From contig NZ_CP130319.1 in NCBI RefSeq assembly GCF_032271945.1, forward strand, positions 1,755,001 to 1,819,000: a stretch of 64,000 bases of DNA, in the 5' to 3' direction. The translations under genes and the position numbers were made by a program. This document shows positions 9,488 to 18,082 of the stretch, piece by piece; positions within the stretch are counted from its first letter, which is position 1; every line of letters starts with the position of its first letter. Below the pieces are notes generated by a model. The model was given only the letters and a program-made list of their open reading frames with translations. It did not search any database and was not told the origin of the DNA. Source of the DNA: Paenibacillus sp. MBLB1832 (GTDB taxonomy: Bacteria > Bacillota > Bacilli > Paenibacillales > NBRC-103111).

Positions 9488-9500
9488 CCTGTATTAAGGC

Positions 9501-9545
9501 AAATAAGAGGAGGGACAAAACCTCGTGTCCTTCCTCTTATTTCTG
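9501..9545. terminator. Probable bidirectional terminator
   Basis: A 17-bp stem with one G-U pair (arms at 9501-9517 and 9526-9542) separates the convergent beta-helix gene and the AraC regulator. A/T-rich ends on both sides let it serve both strands. Confidence 0.75.
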
Positions 9546-9569
9546 TTTGTTGCAATCTTGTACATGGAC

Positions 9570-11840
9570 CTACCCGCTTACAACATCCTTCCTGTACTGT
9601 CCTGGCGTCATGCCCGTCACTTTTTTAAAGGTACGGATAAAGCTGTTCACCGACGTATAACGAAGTTTGTCTGAGATGGTCTGAATTGTCATTGCAGGCT
9701 GTATTAATAAGTCCTTTGCAATTTGAATTCGATATTCAATTACATAATCTACAAAATTCACACTCATGACTTTTTTAAATGCTCGGCTAAGCTGAAAGGT
9801 GCTTAGTTGGACCAGCTCGGCACAAGTAAGAAGAGAAATATCTTTGTCGTAATGCGTATGGATATATTGAAGGACTTGATCAATAACAAGCTGTTCCTGA
9901 TTGAGCTCCGAACCAGGAGCTTCCACGATTAGCTTCTCAAATATTTCCTCGTCCCAAAAATTTCTAATTTCATCGATGCTGCCTAATTGGCTGATGCTTG
10001 CTGCAAGCTGCTTCCGATTGAAGCTGGCCTGATATGCAATCTCGCTCTTACGGACTGTATGAAGTAACGTACCCAATAGTTGGGTCATATAAGTGGTATT
10101 CTTACCTACACTTTGGATATTCACTTCACGAATACGTTCAATCAGTTGGCTGAATGCTTCTCGTGCCTCTGTGATTCTTCCATGATGGAGAGCTTCCATA
10201 ATACTACTCTCCAGCTCCGACAGCGTTTCTACATCACTTGTTACGGAAGCATCCAGCTCATCGCTAATCATGACCTGATTGTAGCCTAAGGCCAAGCTGT
10301 AGCGGAGCGCTTGTCTAGCTTGCTGATAGGCTGTATGAAGGCCAGCTAACCCGCCTTCTGAATAGCTCATGGAGCCTGTGCAATTGAGGCGAAGATAATT
10401 ACGGATGGCCTGTAAGAGCTTATCTGCGTCGGTTGTTGACAAAGGCCCCTGCATTTCTTTCCTTTGACTTATAATAGCGAATAATCCAGGTTCGACCATG
10501 ATTGTTGCGGCAGGTCCATCTTTTCCAAAGATCTCTCCAGCCATGTTTTCAATGGCATAGTAGAATAAGAACTGATCCTTTCTATTGTAGCTCGAATCGA
10601 GATAAGAAGGGTCAGTTTCTACTAGAGTTAGGGTAAGACTTTGTTCCGTGAATGGAGATACAGAGGTTTCTGTATCATTAGAGTTTCCTAAGAGCAGACG
10701 AAGCAAGGAATAATTGTCGTTCTCACGCTGGTACTGCTGGACATCTTTTTGCAAGTGGGCATTATCCCGCTCTACATCCTGAATGTACGTATAGAGTGAA
10801 TGTATTTCATCCTGTCCAGCCCCAACTTTCTTTTGCTTCAATACGGTCTGCACGAGCCGCTGAAGTGGGGAATAGAGTGTGGATGTGGTTTTAATTGAGA
10901 TGAGTGCTGCAATCAGGATAAATAAAGCGCTAATGCTATAGAGAAGCAATCTCAGATGGCTTGTTTTGGCGGTAATGACCGATACAGGTACACTTGAAAC
11001 GTAATACCAGCTCTTTCCAGGAGAGTAGACGGAATTAATCAAAGCAGGTACAGGAGTCTTTTTCGTCATAAACTGATAACCATTTTGATCTTGGCTTTTC
11101 CTAATTTCGTTCATTAGTTCCTTGCTTAGCGAAGTATGAATAGCAGAAGGGTCAGAATGCAGTAAAATTTGTCCCGATTCATTAACAACATAATAGGAAG
11201 CAGGATCCTGGGATGAGGCTCTTAGCTTACTGCTCAAGCTGCCTGCATCCAAGTAAAGAATAAACGCCGCATTCGCATTAGTTAAATTACCATTATTAAT
11301 TGGACGAATATAAGTAATCGCTGATGCAGGCAGTCGAGTGTTTATCGATTGACGGGTATCCAGCCAAATTCCATATTTATATACATTGTTGGCTTCTTTA
11401 ATGGCTTGCCTGTCTTCAAATTCTTCAGCTGACAATAGGATGCTGGTCGAAGTATAGACACGTTGTTGAGGAATACTAAAGAAGTCGATTTCGGACACGT
11501 GCTCCATTCCACTTCTCAGATTGGCCAGGACTCCGTAGATTTCTAGCAGCATGCTGAAATTTTTATACGTTAGTTCTTCATTCGTAAACTTCAAAAGCGA
11601 ATTATTTGCATATGTATATTGCAGCATTAACTCGTCGAATTTTTTAAACACACCGTTCATTTCTATCTCAACTTGCTTCAGGTAGGTCGAGTGCATCTGA
11701 TTTATTTGTTCTGTAATAATTTTGTTGCTGATGTAGGACGAGAGAAAGCCTAGTAGAGCTACTGGTATACTAGATAACAGCAATAGAGAAATGAGCAGCC
11801 GACTCTGTAATTTTCCTTTGATGTTCATCTTTAGCAGCAT
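9570..11840 (-). CDS. Membrane-bound AraC-family sensor-regulator
   Basis: A 756-residue one-component regulator. One membrane helix (about residues 13-36) is followed by an extracytoplasmic sensor region to about residue 285, then a second helix (LRLLLYSISALFILIAALIS) and a cytoplasmic part. The C-terminus is a double helix-turn-helix AraC domain (DISLLTCAELVQLSTFQLSR, ITDK-like ISDKLRYTSVNSFIRTFKK, GMTPGQYR). I place the start at 11840 behind GGGAGAG; an in-frame start at 11888 has no ribosome site. By family it should sense an extracellular sugar and activate nearby sugar genes, most likely the beta-helix/isomerase genes to its left, though no target site is obvious. Confidence 0.9.
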   Translation of the reverse strand: MLLKMNIKGKLQSRLLISLLLLSSIPVALLGFLSSYISNKIITEQINQMHSTYLKQVEIEMNGVFKKFDELMLQYTYANNSLLKFTNEELTYKNFSMLLEIYGVLANLRSGMEHVSEIDFFSIPQQRVYTSTSILLSAEEFEDRQAIKEANNVYKYGIWLDTRQSINTRLPASAITYIRPINNGNLTNANAAFILYLDAGSLSSKLRASSQDPASYYVVNESGQILLHSDPSAIHTSLSKELMNEIRKSQDQNGYQFMTKKTPVPALINSVYSPGKSWYYVSSVPVSVITAKTSHLRLLLYSISALFILIAALISIKTTSTLYSPLQRLVQTVLKQKKVGAGQDEIHSLYTYIQDVERDNAHLQKDVQQYQRENDNYSLLRLLLGNSNDTETSVSPFTEQSLTLTLVETDPSYLDSSYNRKDQFLFYYAIENMAGEIFGKDGPAATIMVEPGLFAIISQRKEMQGPLSTTDADKLLQAIRNYLRLNCTGSMSYSEGGLAGLHTAYQQARQALRYSLALGYNQVMISDELDASVTSDVETLSELESSIMEALHHGRITEAREAFSQLIERIREVNIQSVGKNTTYMTQLLGTLLHTVRKSEIAYQASFNRKQLAASISQLGSIDEIRNFWDEEIFEKLIVEAPGSELNQEQLVIDQVLQYIHTHYDKDISLLTCAELVQLSTFQLSRAFKKVMSVNFVDYVIEYRIQIAKDLLIQPAMTIQTISDKLRYTSVNSFIRTFKKVTGMTPGQYRKDVVSG

Positions 11841-12180
11841 GAGAATCTCTCCCTGTATCTCTTCATAGTGGTAATACAATGATAGCATAACTACTGTGTA
11901 AACTTACAAACATCTTTTGCAGTGCGATATACATCATTTGCAAGTCGCCAAAGCCGAATGATAATGGCGTATTTCCTAAGGGATCTGCTTTGATGGTATG
12001 GGATGAGGCCTCTGCTCTGTTCCGAAACGAGATAGTAGAATGACAAGAGGTTTAATGAGTCTGTTAATCAATTTTTCGATCAGCCTACGTTATTTATAGG
12101 TGTAATATTCTCGAAGGAAGAACTCATAAGAAGAGAGCAAACAAGAGGAGATAGACATATTGGACTAGCAGCTTCACGTA
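11841..12180. other. Intergenic gap before gene debris
   Basis: It holds the regulator's leader and upstream region on the minus strand (an A/T-rich stretch at 11880-11970). I see no coding frame, repeat or clear promoter in the rest. Confidence 0.5.
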
Positions 12181-12450
12181 CTAGATCGAAGGAAGCATTT
12201 TCCTTCGGAGCTGTCTGGTGGCCAGCAGCAGTGCGTTGCGATTGCGCGCACATTGGCAGGCAATCCGCCGATTATTCTGGCGGATGAGCCGACTGGTGCG
12301 CTGGATTCGAAAACTGGCGCGGAGATCATGGATATTTTCACACGGTTGAATGATCAGGGACGGACGATTATTGTGATTACGCATGATCGGCAGGTTGCGG
12401 AACAGGCGAAGCGAATTATAAGGTTTCGTGATGGGCAGTTAGTTCATTAG
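12181..12450 (+). pseudogene. C-terminal fragment of a MacB/LolD-type ABC ATPase
   Basis: The reading frame starts abruptly at LDRRKHFPSELSGGQQQ, inside the ATPase, and runs through Walker B (IILADEPTGALDS), the H-loop (ITHDRQ) and the natural C-terminus. The signature is altered to SGGQQQCVAIA (Cys where Arg is usual). Walker A and the whole N-terminal half are missing and stop codons precede the break, so no functional protein can be made. It closely matches the second orphan copy at 54388-55058, including the hairpin that follows each. No permease gene accompanies it. Confidence 0.88.
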
Positions 12451-12484
12451 ATTATCATTTATAATAAAGCGAATTGATATTGGG

Positions 12485-12510
12485 CTTACGAGAAATCGTA
12501 GGGCTATTTG
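12485..12510 (+). terminator. Terminator-like hairpin shared with the other ATPase remnant
   Basis: A 7-bp stem CTTACGA-GAAA-TCGTAGG is followed by GGCTATTTGG. The same hairpin with a perfect 8-bp stem follows the related ATPase remnant at 55094-55113. Confidence 0.55.
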
Positions 12511-12529
12511 GTTTCTTAAATTTAAATAG

Positions 12530-12865
12530 ATTTCGTCTAACTTCCAAGCTAAACATTCTTTAGATGCTTTCGGGCTTTCAAGAGAAGATAAGATTATTGC
12601 AAAGGCGCTTCAGGAATACGTAGCGGTTATGACGGATTATGCTGGAAGTGTAACACTGTACGGAGAAGGACTATGGTCCAGTCCTACGATGAGCTGGAAC
12701 GGAATCCTGGAAGAGGAAGGTTTACGAAAAATACCGTTCGACAAATATAGATTTATCGAATCAGGCACGACAGCTGAAAAGAGAATGGTTCCAATGCCGC
12801 ATCACCTGTTGTTTAAAGAGTACTATAAAAAAACAGGTCTGCCTAATAACATCGAATTTAAATAA
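12530..12865 (+). pseudogene. Unrecognised coding remnant
   Basis: An open frame of about 111 codons with no proper start at its beginning (the first Met is at 12629), ending at a terminator. The protein part reads plausibly (LSREDKIIAKALQEYV, then LYGEGLWSSPTMSWNGILEE, ending KKTGLPNNIEFK) and is compositionally normal, but I cannot assign a family. The missing start and its place between gene fragments suggest the 3' end of a truncated gene; a short real gene starting at 12629 cannot be excluded. Confidence 0.45.
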
Positions 12866-12878
12866 ACGAAGCAATAAC

Positions 12879-12911
12879 AAGCCCCGAATCGTATGTTAAT
12901 TTGGGGCTTTC
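12879..12911 (+). terminator. Rho-independent terminator
   Basis: The stem AAGCCCCGAAT / ATTTGGGGCTT (12879-12889 and 12899-12909) follows the unrecognised remnant. Confidence 0.8.
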
Positions 12912-12997
12912 ACTCGCCGTCAAAGAACGTGTTTGACAATTGAACCAAGAGATGGCAGTCAGCTTGAGTTGGACAAGCTCTACCGAGAATTGAAGAG

Positions 12998-13032
12998 GAC
13001 TTGGACTCCAATCTAGAGTCCAAGTCTTTTTC
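12998..13032. terminator. Rho-independent terminator between convergent units
   Basis: A perfect 11-bp stem (GACTTGGACTC at 12998-13008, GAGTCCAAGTC at 13016-13026) is followed by a T tract on the plus strand. It directly abuts the stop of the minus-strand mannosidase gene and may also end that transcript. Confidence 0.85.
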
Positions 13033-15471
13033 TTAAACGGTTACCCTGCGCGCAATTCGAATCGTTTTAATTTCAAAAGGACGAATAGGCGCTGTCACAT
13101 GGTCGTCCATACAAGAAATTTGTTCATGTTTCGTCTCTTGTAGATCCGAAGCCCATGCGGCTTCCGCTCCAAGGACAAATAGCTTCAAGTTACCCTCTAG
13201 TCCTGCGGTTTCATAAACGCGAACGATTAACTCCCCGGAGTGGTCTGCTGCAGCTTGAATCGCCGACAAGACAACATGGGAAGGTTCTAGCCGCACATGA
13301 GAAACAGCGGGAAGGATGCTTTGGCTGGCGATGGCCTGAAGCGGGTTGTTCACTTCTTGTGCCATTTCAAGGACATGTGATTCATGCCAAGAGCCGTTAT
13401 ATGGAACTAGTGCAAACGTAAATGTATGCTCCCCATGCTGGGAGGATTGAGCGTCAATTGGCACATTCGCCCAGATGGATTGCGGTGCTCGCAGTAAGGT
13501 TGCCGCAAGAGTACCGGGCGCAACGATTTCTGCCCCTACAACACCTGTATTAATAAGCGCGATTCCTTTTTCGCCATCTTCTATGGCCACGAAGCGGTGA
13601 GCAGGCCATTCCCCTTTGGCTGTTTTGGTCTCGATGTAAGGTTTGCGCCGTACGGTACCGAACGGAATTTCATAAATGGCTTCAGAAGTAGATAGCGCAG
13701 TTGCCAATTTAAAGCGTATCCGGCTTTGTTCACCTTGCCATTTCAACTTTACTCCAATGTCCAGACGCGGCTTACCAGCTAGCAGCATAAATTCAAGTTC
13801 AAAGTGAAGTTTATTTCCATTACCGGCCCAAGGCAGCTTTGGAAATTCACCCGACAGCAGCAGCCGCTGGCAAATAGGCGTAGCTTCAAATTGCCTTATA
13901 TGTAGTCGGCACACAGTAGAGCTAACTTCTCCGCCATTCGGATGCTCAATCTGAAAGCTTCCTGTATCTGGCTGAATGACCAGGAAATTGGCCGCATTCT
14001 CAATGAGGGTTACCCCACTATGTTTCAGTACGAATCGTTTAATGCCAAGGGTATCGCATTCGAGCAACAAATGCTCATTTTCAATGATGCCCGAAGTAAC
14101 CTCCTCAGCTTTCACTTCATCGAGGCGCACCCCTGACTCATATTCAACCACACATCCAATAGCCCCTGCCGCGGGAACGGAAGCCCGGACATGCAGCTGA
14201 CCATCACGAATTTCAAAGGGGGCCTGCCCATCTCCCAAATTTACATTCGTTACATTTGACTCTGTCTCCCGCAGCGGCAATGTGATGAGATCAACACGAT
14301 CCCAAGGGAGTCCATTCATAATCGTGTAATGCGAATGATTTGCACCAATAGTTGGAATGGTGTGAGTTGAGTTGAGGCGCCGCTCCGACTGGGACAACAC
14401 GGTTTGTGCGGATGATTCCATTTGCCCATAACGGACCATTAAATCTCGGAAAATTGGAGTCGGATGAGATCCAGTAAATACGTCATGAAACTGGGCGTAC
14501 GCCATACCCCACCATGCCTCCTCCAGTAAATTGGATGGCAGCCCTCCAGCTAATGCGTTCCATTTCTCCGCTTCAAGCAGCAACGTTTCGACCCGCCGAT
14601 TCGTTGTGCGAATTTCTGTGCGAAGTGCGAACGTGCCTGTAAACTCGGGATTTAAATCGCTATGAACCACAGGGAGTGAATGTCGTTTGACCTCTAAAGC
14701 TTGAAAGTAATCTCGCGGTAATGCCAGTTTCCATTCTTCATTCCCATTCTCTTCTTGTCTATGTCTCACTTGCTCCATATGGTGTAAGCCAAGCATCATC
14801 TCATTCTCAACGAACGGGATCACAATAAACGGCCCTTCTCCTTGCAGCTGTTCCGCTCTAGCGAACAATGTATCAACAGCTTGCCAATCGGAGCAGTCAG
14901 CCTTCGCGACGTGCAAGGGCGCTACATAAGAGGAATAGGAGTGCCAACCAACGACGATCGTTTCAGTGCCATCAAGGCCGCGTGCTCGAAAAACATCGTG
15001 ATGACTAGTCCCGCCGAAGCGATTCGCGAGTAAGTGGGTTTGGCCAAATTGCTTTAAAATTTGCGGTACTTGGGCATGAATGCCAAAGGTATCAACGAGC
15101 CAACCCGTCGTTGGTGTGACGCCAAAGGTTTCTCGCATCCATTGGGTGCCAATGCTCTGATTTCGTACATAACATTCCCCGTTCGGTACATTGGTCTCGA
15201 GCGTAGAGGCCATACCGCCAACAACCTCCAACCTGCCTTCCTGAACAAAACGTTTCAATCGTTCTAGTAAATCGGGCCGCCGTTGCTGCAGACTGCGATA
15301 ATGGTATGCCTGTTCGAGCACATAAGTGAAAGCGGGATATTGTTCTAATGAATCGAGCAATCGGATGATAAAAATGTCAAATAGCTCGGCCATTTCACAT
15401 TCATTTTTTTTCCAGGATAGGTCAATATGCGTTATTGCCACAACCATGTAAGTTTTTTTCATCGGTTTCAT
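13033..15471 (-). CDS. GH38 alpha-mannosidase-like glycoside hydrolase
   Basis: An 812-residue cytoplasmic enzyme with no signal peptide. The N-terminal GH38 catalytic barrel shows the zinc-binding THIDLSW (His15, Asp17) and GWLVDTFGIHAQVPQIL, in which Asp127 is the expected nucleophile. A helical domain (FHDVFTGSHPTPIFRDL) and the long beta-sandwich C-terminal part typical of GH38 follow. It would release alpha-mannose or a related alpha-linked sugar from imported oligosaccharides. The start is ATG 15471 behind GAGGTG; an in-frame TTG four codons upstream is less likely. It diverges from the ROK regulator, and the shared gap carries two operator-like dyads, so it is probably repressed by that regulator. 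Confidence 0.88.
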   Translation of the reverse strand: MKPMKKTYMVVAITHIDLSWKKNECEMAELFDIFIIRLLDSLEQYPAFTYVLEQAYHYRSLQQRRPDLLERLKRFVQEGRLEVVGGMASTLETNVPNGECYVRNQSIGTQWMRETFGVTPTTGWLVDTFGIHAQVPQILKQFGQTHLLANRFGGTSHHDVFRARGLDGTETIVVGWHSYSSYVAPLHVAKADCSDWQAVDTLFARAEQLQGEGPFIVIPFVENEMMLGLHHMEQVRHRQEENGNEEWKLALPRDYFQALEVKRHSLPVVHSDLNPEFTGTFALRTEIRTTNRRVETLLLEAEKWNALAGGLPSNLLEEAWWGMAYAQFHDVFTGSHPTPIFRDLMVRYGQMESSAQTVLSQSERRLNSTHTIPTIGANHSHYTIMNGLPWDRVDLITLPLRETESNVTNVNLGDGQAPFEIRDGQLHVRASVPAAGAIGCVVEYESGVRLDEVKAEEVTSGIIENEHLLLECDTLGIKRFVLKHSGVTLIENAANFLVIQPDTGSFQIEHPNGGEVSSTVCRLHIRQFEATPICQRLLLSGEFPKLPWAGNGNKLHFELEFMLLAGKPRLDIGVKLKWQGEQSRIRFKLATALSTSEAIYEIPFGTVRRKPYIETKTAKGEWPAHRFVAIEDGEKGIALINTGVVGAEIVAPGTLAATLLRAPQSIWANVPIDAQSSQHGEHTFTFALVPYNGSWHESHVLEMAQEVNNPLQAIASQSILPAVSHVRLEPSHVVLSAIQAAADHSGELIVRVYETAGLEGNLKLFVLGAEAAWASDLQETKHEQISCMDDHVTAPIRPFEIKTIRIARRVTV

Positions 15472-15498
15472 CGAGCACCTCAATCGAAGTAGAATTAA

Positions 15499-15523
15499 AC
15501 TTATTATATGTATTAAAATAAGT
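15499..15523. promoter_or_regulatory. Putative ROK operator 1
   Basis: An A/T-rich near-palindrome (ACTTATTATA then GTATTA then AATAAGT) lies between the mannosidase and ROK genes. It matches the site at 16889-16913 at 22 of 25 positions, and both lie next to transcription units that a ROK repressor would control. Confidence 0.7.
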
Positions 15524-15553
15524 TTTGTCTATATAGCCGAAGGAATTGCCCTA

Positions 15554-15578
15554 TTTGATTATTTTACTTATAATAACA
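15554..15578 (-). promoter_or_regulatory. Putative ROK operator 2 (partial)
   Basis: On the minus strand it reads GTTATTATAAGTA followed by AAATAA, matching 13 consecutive bases of the operator at 16889-16913. The second half is degenerate. It lies just upstream of the ROK gene, as expected for autoregulation. Confidence 0.55.
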
Positions 15579-15607
15579 GAGAGATAAAGGTGAGGCAGGG
15601 ATTACAG

Positions 15608-16786
15608 ATGAGCGTTATAAATACAGCTGATATACGCAGCCAAAATAAAAAGAATATTATTCAAACGGTCCGCTACGGACGTCCGATAACGAAAAAAGAA
15701 ATTGCTGATAGGCTTAACTTAAGTTTTGCCACAGTATCAAATCTATGTAATCAGTTGGTAGAGGAAGGTATTCTATCTATTGTTTCATCGGAGAATTCAA
15801 GCGGTGGACGCATTCCCAACTTCGTCTCGCTAGAGCCAAATTCACGAGGGATACTTTGCCTGGATTTGAATCATCACGACAAGGCCACGATCGCGCTGCT
15901 TAACTTGCAGAATCAAACCATAGCTGCGAGTCAGGTAGACATTCCTCCTTTACTAGAATTGGGAACGCTAATTGAGTCATGTTATGAGGCATCCATGGGA
16001 CTGCTGGAGAAGATCAAGTTTCCCATTGAGCATGTCCTTGGTTTAGGAGTAGCCATTCCAGGTATTTTTTATAAGAAAAATAATACCGTCATCAACTCGA
16101 CAATTTCTATGTTTGAGAATCAGTTTGTAAAAAAAGAGCTTGAGGAACGGTTTCAACTGCCCGCCTATTTGGAGAACGAATCCAACATCTTGGCCGTGGC
16201 AACTTCAACTCAGCTCCAGCTAAGCTCTGGCCAACGCCAGGATGTTGCCTATCTCTACGTAGGAGATGGTCTAGGGGTTGGTATTACGCATCGCGGAGCG
16301 ATACTAACAGGCAATCGCGGTTTTGGCGGGGAAGTTAGTCACATGCCAATTGGCCTGCATCCCTACAACTGCTACTGCGGGCAAGTCGGCTGCGTCGAAA
16401 CGGAATTGTCCCTCGCGGGTTTTTGGAGAACCTATTACGGAACGGACGCAGTTCCGCCGTCTACTTCACTAACATTTTTCTGGAAAGAGTTCGTGTCAGC
16501 CTTGAAAGCGGGAGACGAACGTGCGCATCAGGTTGCAGAAGAAAAAGGGAGATTGCTGGGCAAGCTGATTTCGGTAATTGATAATCTGATTGACCCAGAC
16601 GTCGTCTATGTAGGCGGGATCATTGAACCCATCTTTCAAACGCTGTACCTCTTTATGCAAGAGGAAGCTAGGAGCAGAGTGGTTACAAGAGAATTCTTTT
16701 TTCCCGAAATAAGAAAAGGAATTGACTACGAGCAAACCCTGCTCCAGGGCTGTTCGGAAATGGTTATTACACTATGGAATCCCTAA
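15608..16786 (+). CDS. ROK-family transcriptional repressor (NagC/XylR type)
   Basis: A 392-residue regulator. The N-terminal winged helix-turn-helix (about residues 14-60) reads ITKKEIADRLNLSFATVSNL. The ROK sugar-binding domain contains the GLGVGITHRGAIL glycine-rich motif, the GNRGFGGEVSHMPIG block, and the zinc site CYCGQVGC preceded by His. Such proteins release DNA when they bind a sugar or sugar phosphate. The start is taken at ATG 15608; an in-frame GTG at 15590 overlaps the AAAGGTGAGG ribosome site. It is divergent from the mannosidase and upstream of a kinase/SIS/binding-protein operon; the dyads at 15499, 15554 and 16889 are its likely operators. Confidence 0.92.
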   Translation: MSVINTADIRSQNKKNIIQTVRYGRPITKKEIADRLNLSFATVSNLCNQLVEEGILSIVSSENSSGGRIPNFVSLEPNSRGILCLDLNHHDKATIALLNLQNQTIAASQVDIPPLLELGTLIESCYEASMGLLEKIKFPIEHVLGLGVAIPGIFYKKNNTVINSTISMFENQFVKKELEERFQLPAYLENESNILAVATSTQLQLSSGQRQDVAYLYVGDGLGVGITHRGAILTGNRGFGGEVSHMPIGLHPYNCYCGQVGCVETELSLAGFWRTYYGTDAVPPSTSLTFFWKEFVSALKAGDERAHQVAEEKGRLLGKLISVIDNLIDPDVVYVGGIIEPIFQTLYLFMQEEARSRVVTREFFFPEIRKGIDYEQTLLQGCSEMVITLWNP

Positions 16787-16810
16787 AAATCAATAGATGT
16801 AGTAAGTAAG

Positions 16811-16855
16811 GCTGTCTCATAAGTAGATTTTTCTACTTTGGGACAGCATTTTTTT
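16811..16855 (+). terminator. Rho-independent terminator
   Basis: A long stem (GCTGTCTCA with TGGGACAGC, extended inside by AAGTAGA / TCTACTT) is followed by seven T. It separates the ROK gene from the kinase operon. Confidence 0.93.
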
Positions 16856-16888
16856 GTTGTTGACAGAGGGCTCTCCATAAATTAACAT

Positions 16889-16913
16889 AGTTATTATAAG
16901 TATTATAATAAGT
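16889..16913 (+). promoter_or_regulatory. Putative ROK operator 3
   Basis: A dyad starting AGTTATTATAAG and ending ATAATAAGT lies 18 bases before the kinase start codon. It is nearly the same sequence as 15499-15523. Its position would block transcription of the kinase operon. Confidence 0.7.
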
Positions 16914-16930
16914 GAAAGAGAGTGACTACT

Positions 16931-18082
16931 ATGACTCGGCAGCAGCAAATAGAAGCACTCTTGGTGGAGCTTCGCTCACGTCGTCACGGTTTGATGAACC
17001 AGTCGGTGTGTATTGGTTTTGACGGTTACATTGATCGAATTGTACATGCGGTCAAACAGCGTTCAACGCCTGAGAACTACACGCGCTTCCACACCATCGC
17101 GGAATATGCCAATCATCTTCAAGCTTGCGCGGGCCGAAGCGGGGATATTGAAATTGTCCCAGTTACGGAAGAAGTCGGTGGAAACGCACCCATCATGGCA
17201 CAGGCTATGGCAAGGCTTGGCGTACCAAGCACATGTGTGGGAACACTAGGAGAGTATGAGATTCACCCCGTGTTCAGCAACTTATCTCATTTTTTTAATC
17301 CGCAATCCATAGGAAAACCGGCGAGCACACTTGCGATTGAGTTTAGCGATGGAAAGATCATGCTTGGCGAGATTGAGCCGCTTCACCAAGTTACATGGGA
17401 ACACATCAAACATCAACTCGGCATTCAAAAAATCGCGGAATTTTTCCAATCCAGCAGGTGCTTTGGGATTGTGAACTGGAGTTCCATTTATGCCATGGAC
17501 GGAATACTTCGCGGAATCATAGAGGAGGTATTTCCACTCTTAGGTGACGAATTGGCTGAGAAGTTTGTGTTCGTTGACATTGCTGATCCTTCGGCAAGAA
17601 GTCGTCATGACATCCTCAACCTTGCGGCCATCTTAAAAGAACTAAACACGAAAGCAAAAGTGGTGTTGGGATTAAACCGGAAGGAAGCGGGAATTGTTTA
17701 CGAATCCTTGGGGTACGTCGATCAGGATCAACCACAAGAAGTTTGGGCTCAAGCGATTGTACAAGACATTGAACTCCATGGTGTTGTTATTCATTCCTCG
17801 AACCGAGTCACAGGCATATTGGCAGGCGTCCTGGGAGAAACGGATGTCTTTCACCTGGAAAATCCTGCTCGAACGACAGGTGTTGGGGATCATTTTAATG
17901 CAGGTTTCTGCACAGGTTTATTGTTGAACCTCTCGCTCCTGCAATGCTTGCATCTCGGCAATTTAACCGCTTCCTCTTTTCTTACAACCGGTCAAAGTCC
18001 TTCATTCGATGACTTATTAGCGTTAGGGGAATGTGGTAATCCGAATAATGAAAAGGAGGTATTAGCAAATGAATCGGTATGA
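16931..18082 (+). CDS. PfkB-family carbohydrate kinase
   Basis: A 383-residue sugar kinase of the PfkB/ribokinase family. It shows the N-terminal GFDGYIDRIV and GGNAPIMAQAMARLG motifs and the C-terminal catalytic signature TTGVGDHFNAGF, with the base Asp near residue 320. Family members phosphorylate a hydroxyl of fructose, keto-gluconate, tagatose phosphate or similar sugars. The start is ATG 16931 behind GAAAGAGAG, although a GTG at 16922 is also in frame. It overlaps the next gene by 14 bases, so the two are translationally coupled. The preceding operator suggests ROK control. Confidence 0.88.
   Translation: MTRQQQIEALLVELRSRRHGLMNQSVCIGFDGYIDRIVHAVKQRSTPENYTRFHTIAEYANHLQACAGRSGDIEIVPVTEEVGGNAPIMAQAMARLGVPSTCVGTLGEYEIHPVFSNLSHFFNPQSIGKPASTLAIEFSDGKIMLGEIEPLHQVTWEHIKHQLGIQKIAEFFQSSRCFGIVNWSSIYAMDGILRGIIEEVFPLLGDELAEKFVFVDIADPSARSRHDILNLAAILKELNTKAKVVLGLNRKEAGIVYESLGYVDQDQPQEVWAQAIVQDIELHGVVIHSSNRVTGILAGVLGETDVFHLENPARTTGVGDHFNAGFCTGLLLNLSLLQCLHLGNLTASSFLTTGQSPSFDDLLALGECGNPNNEKEVLANESV

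Noticed and set aside
12181-12384. Minus-strand frame at the ABC ATPase relic
   Set aside because: The plus strand encodes the conserved ATPase motifs; the minus frame is only its complement.
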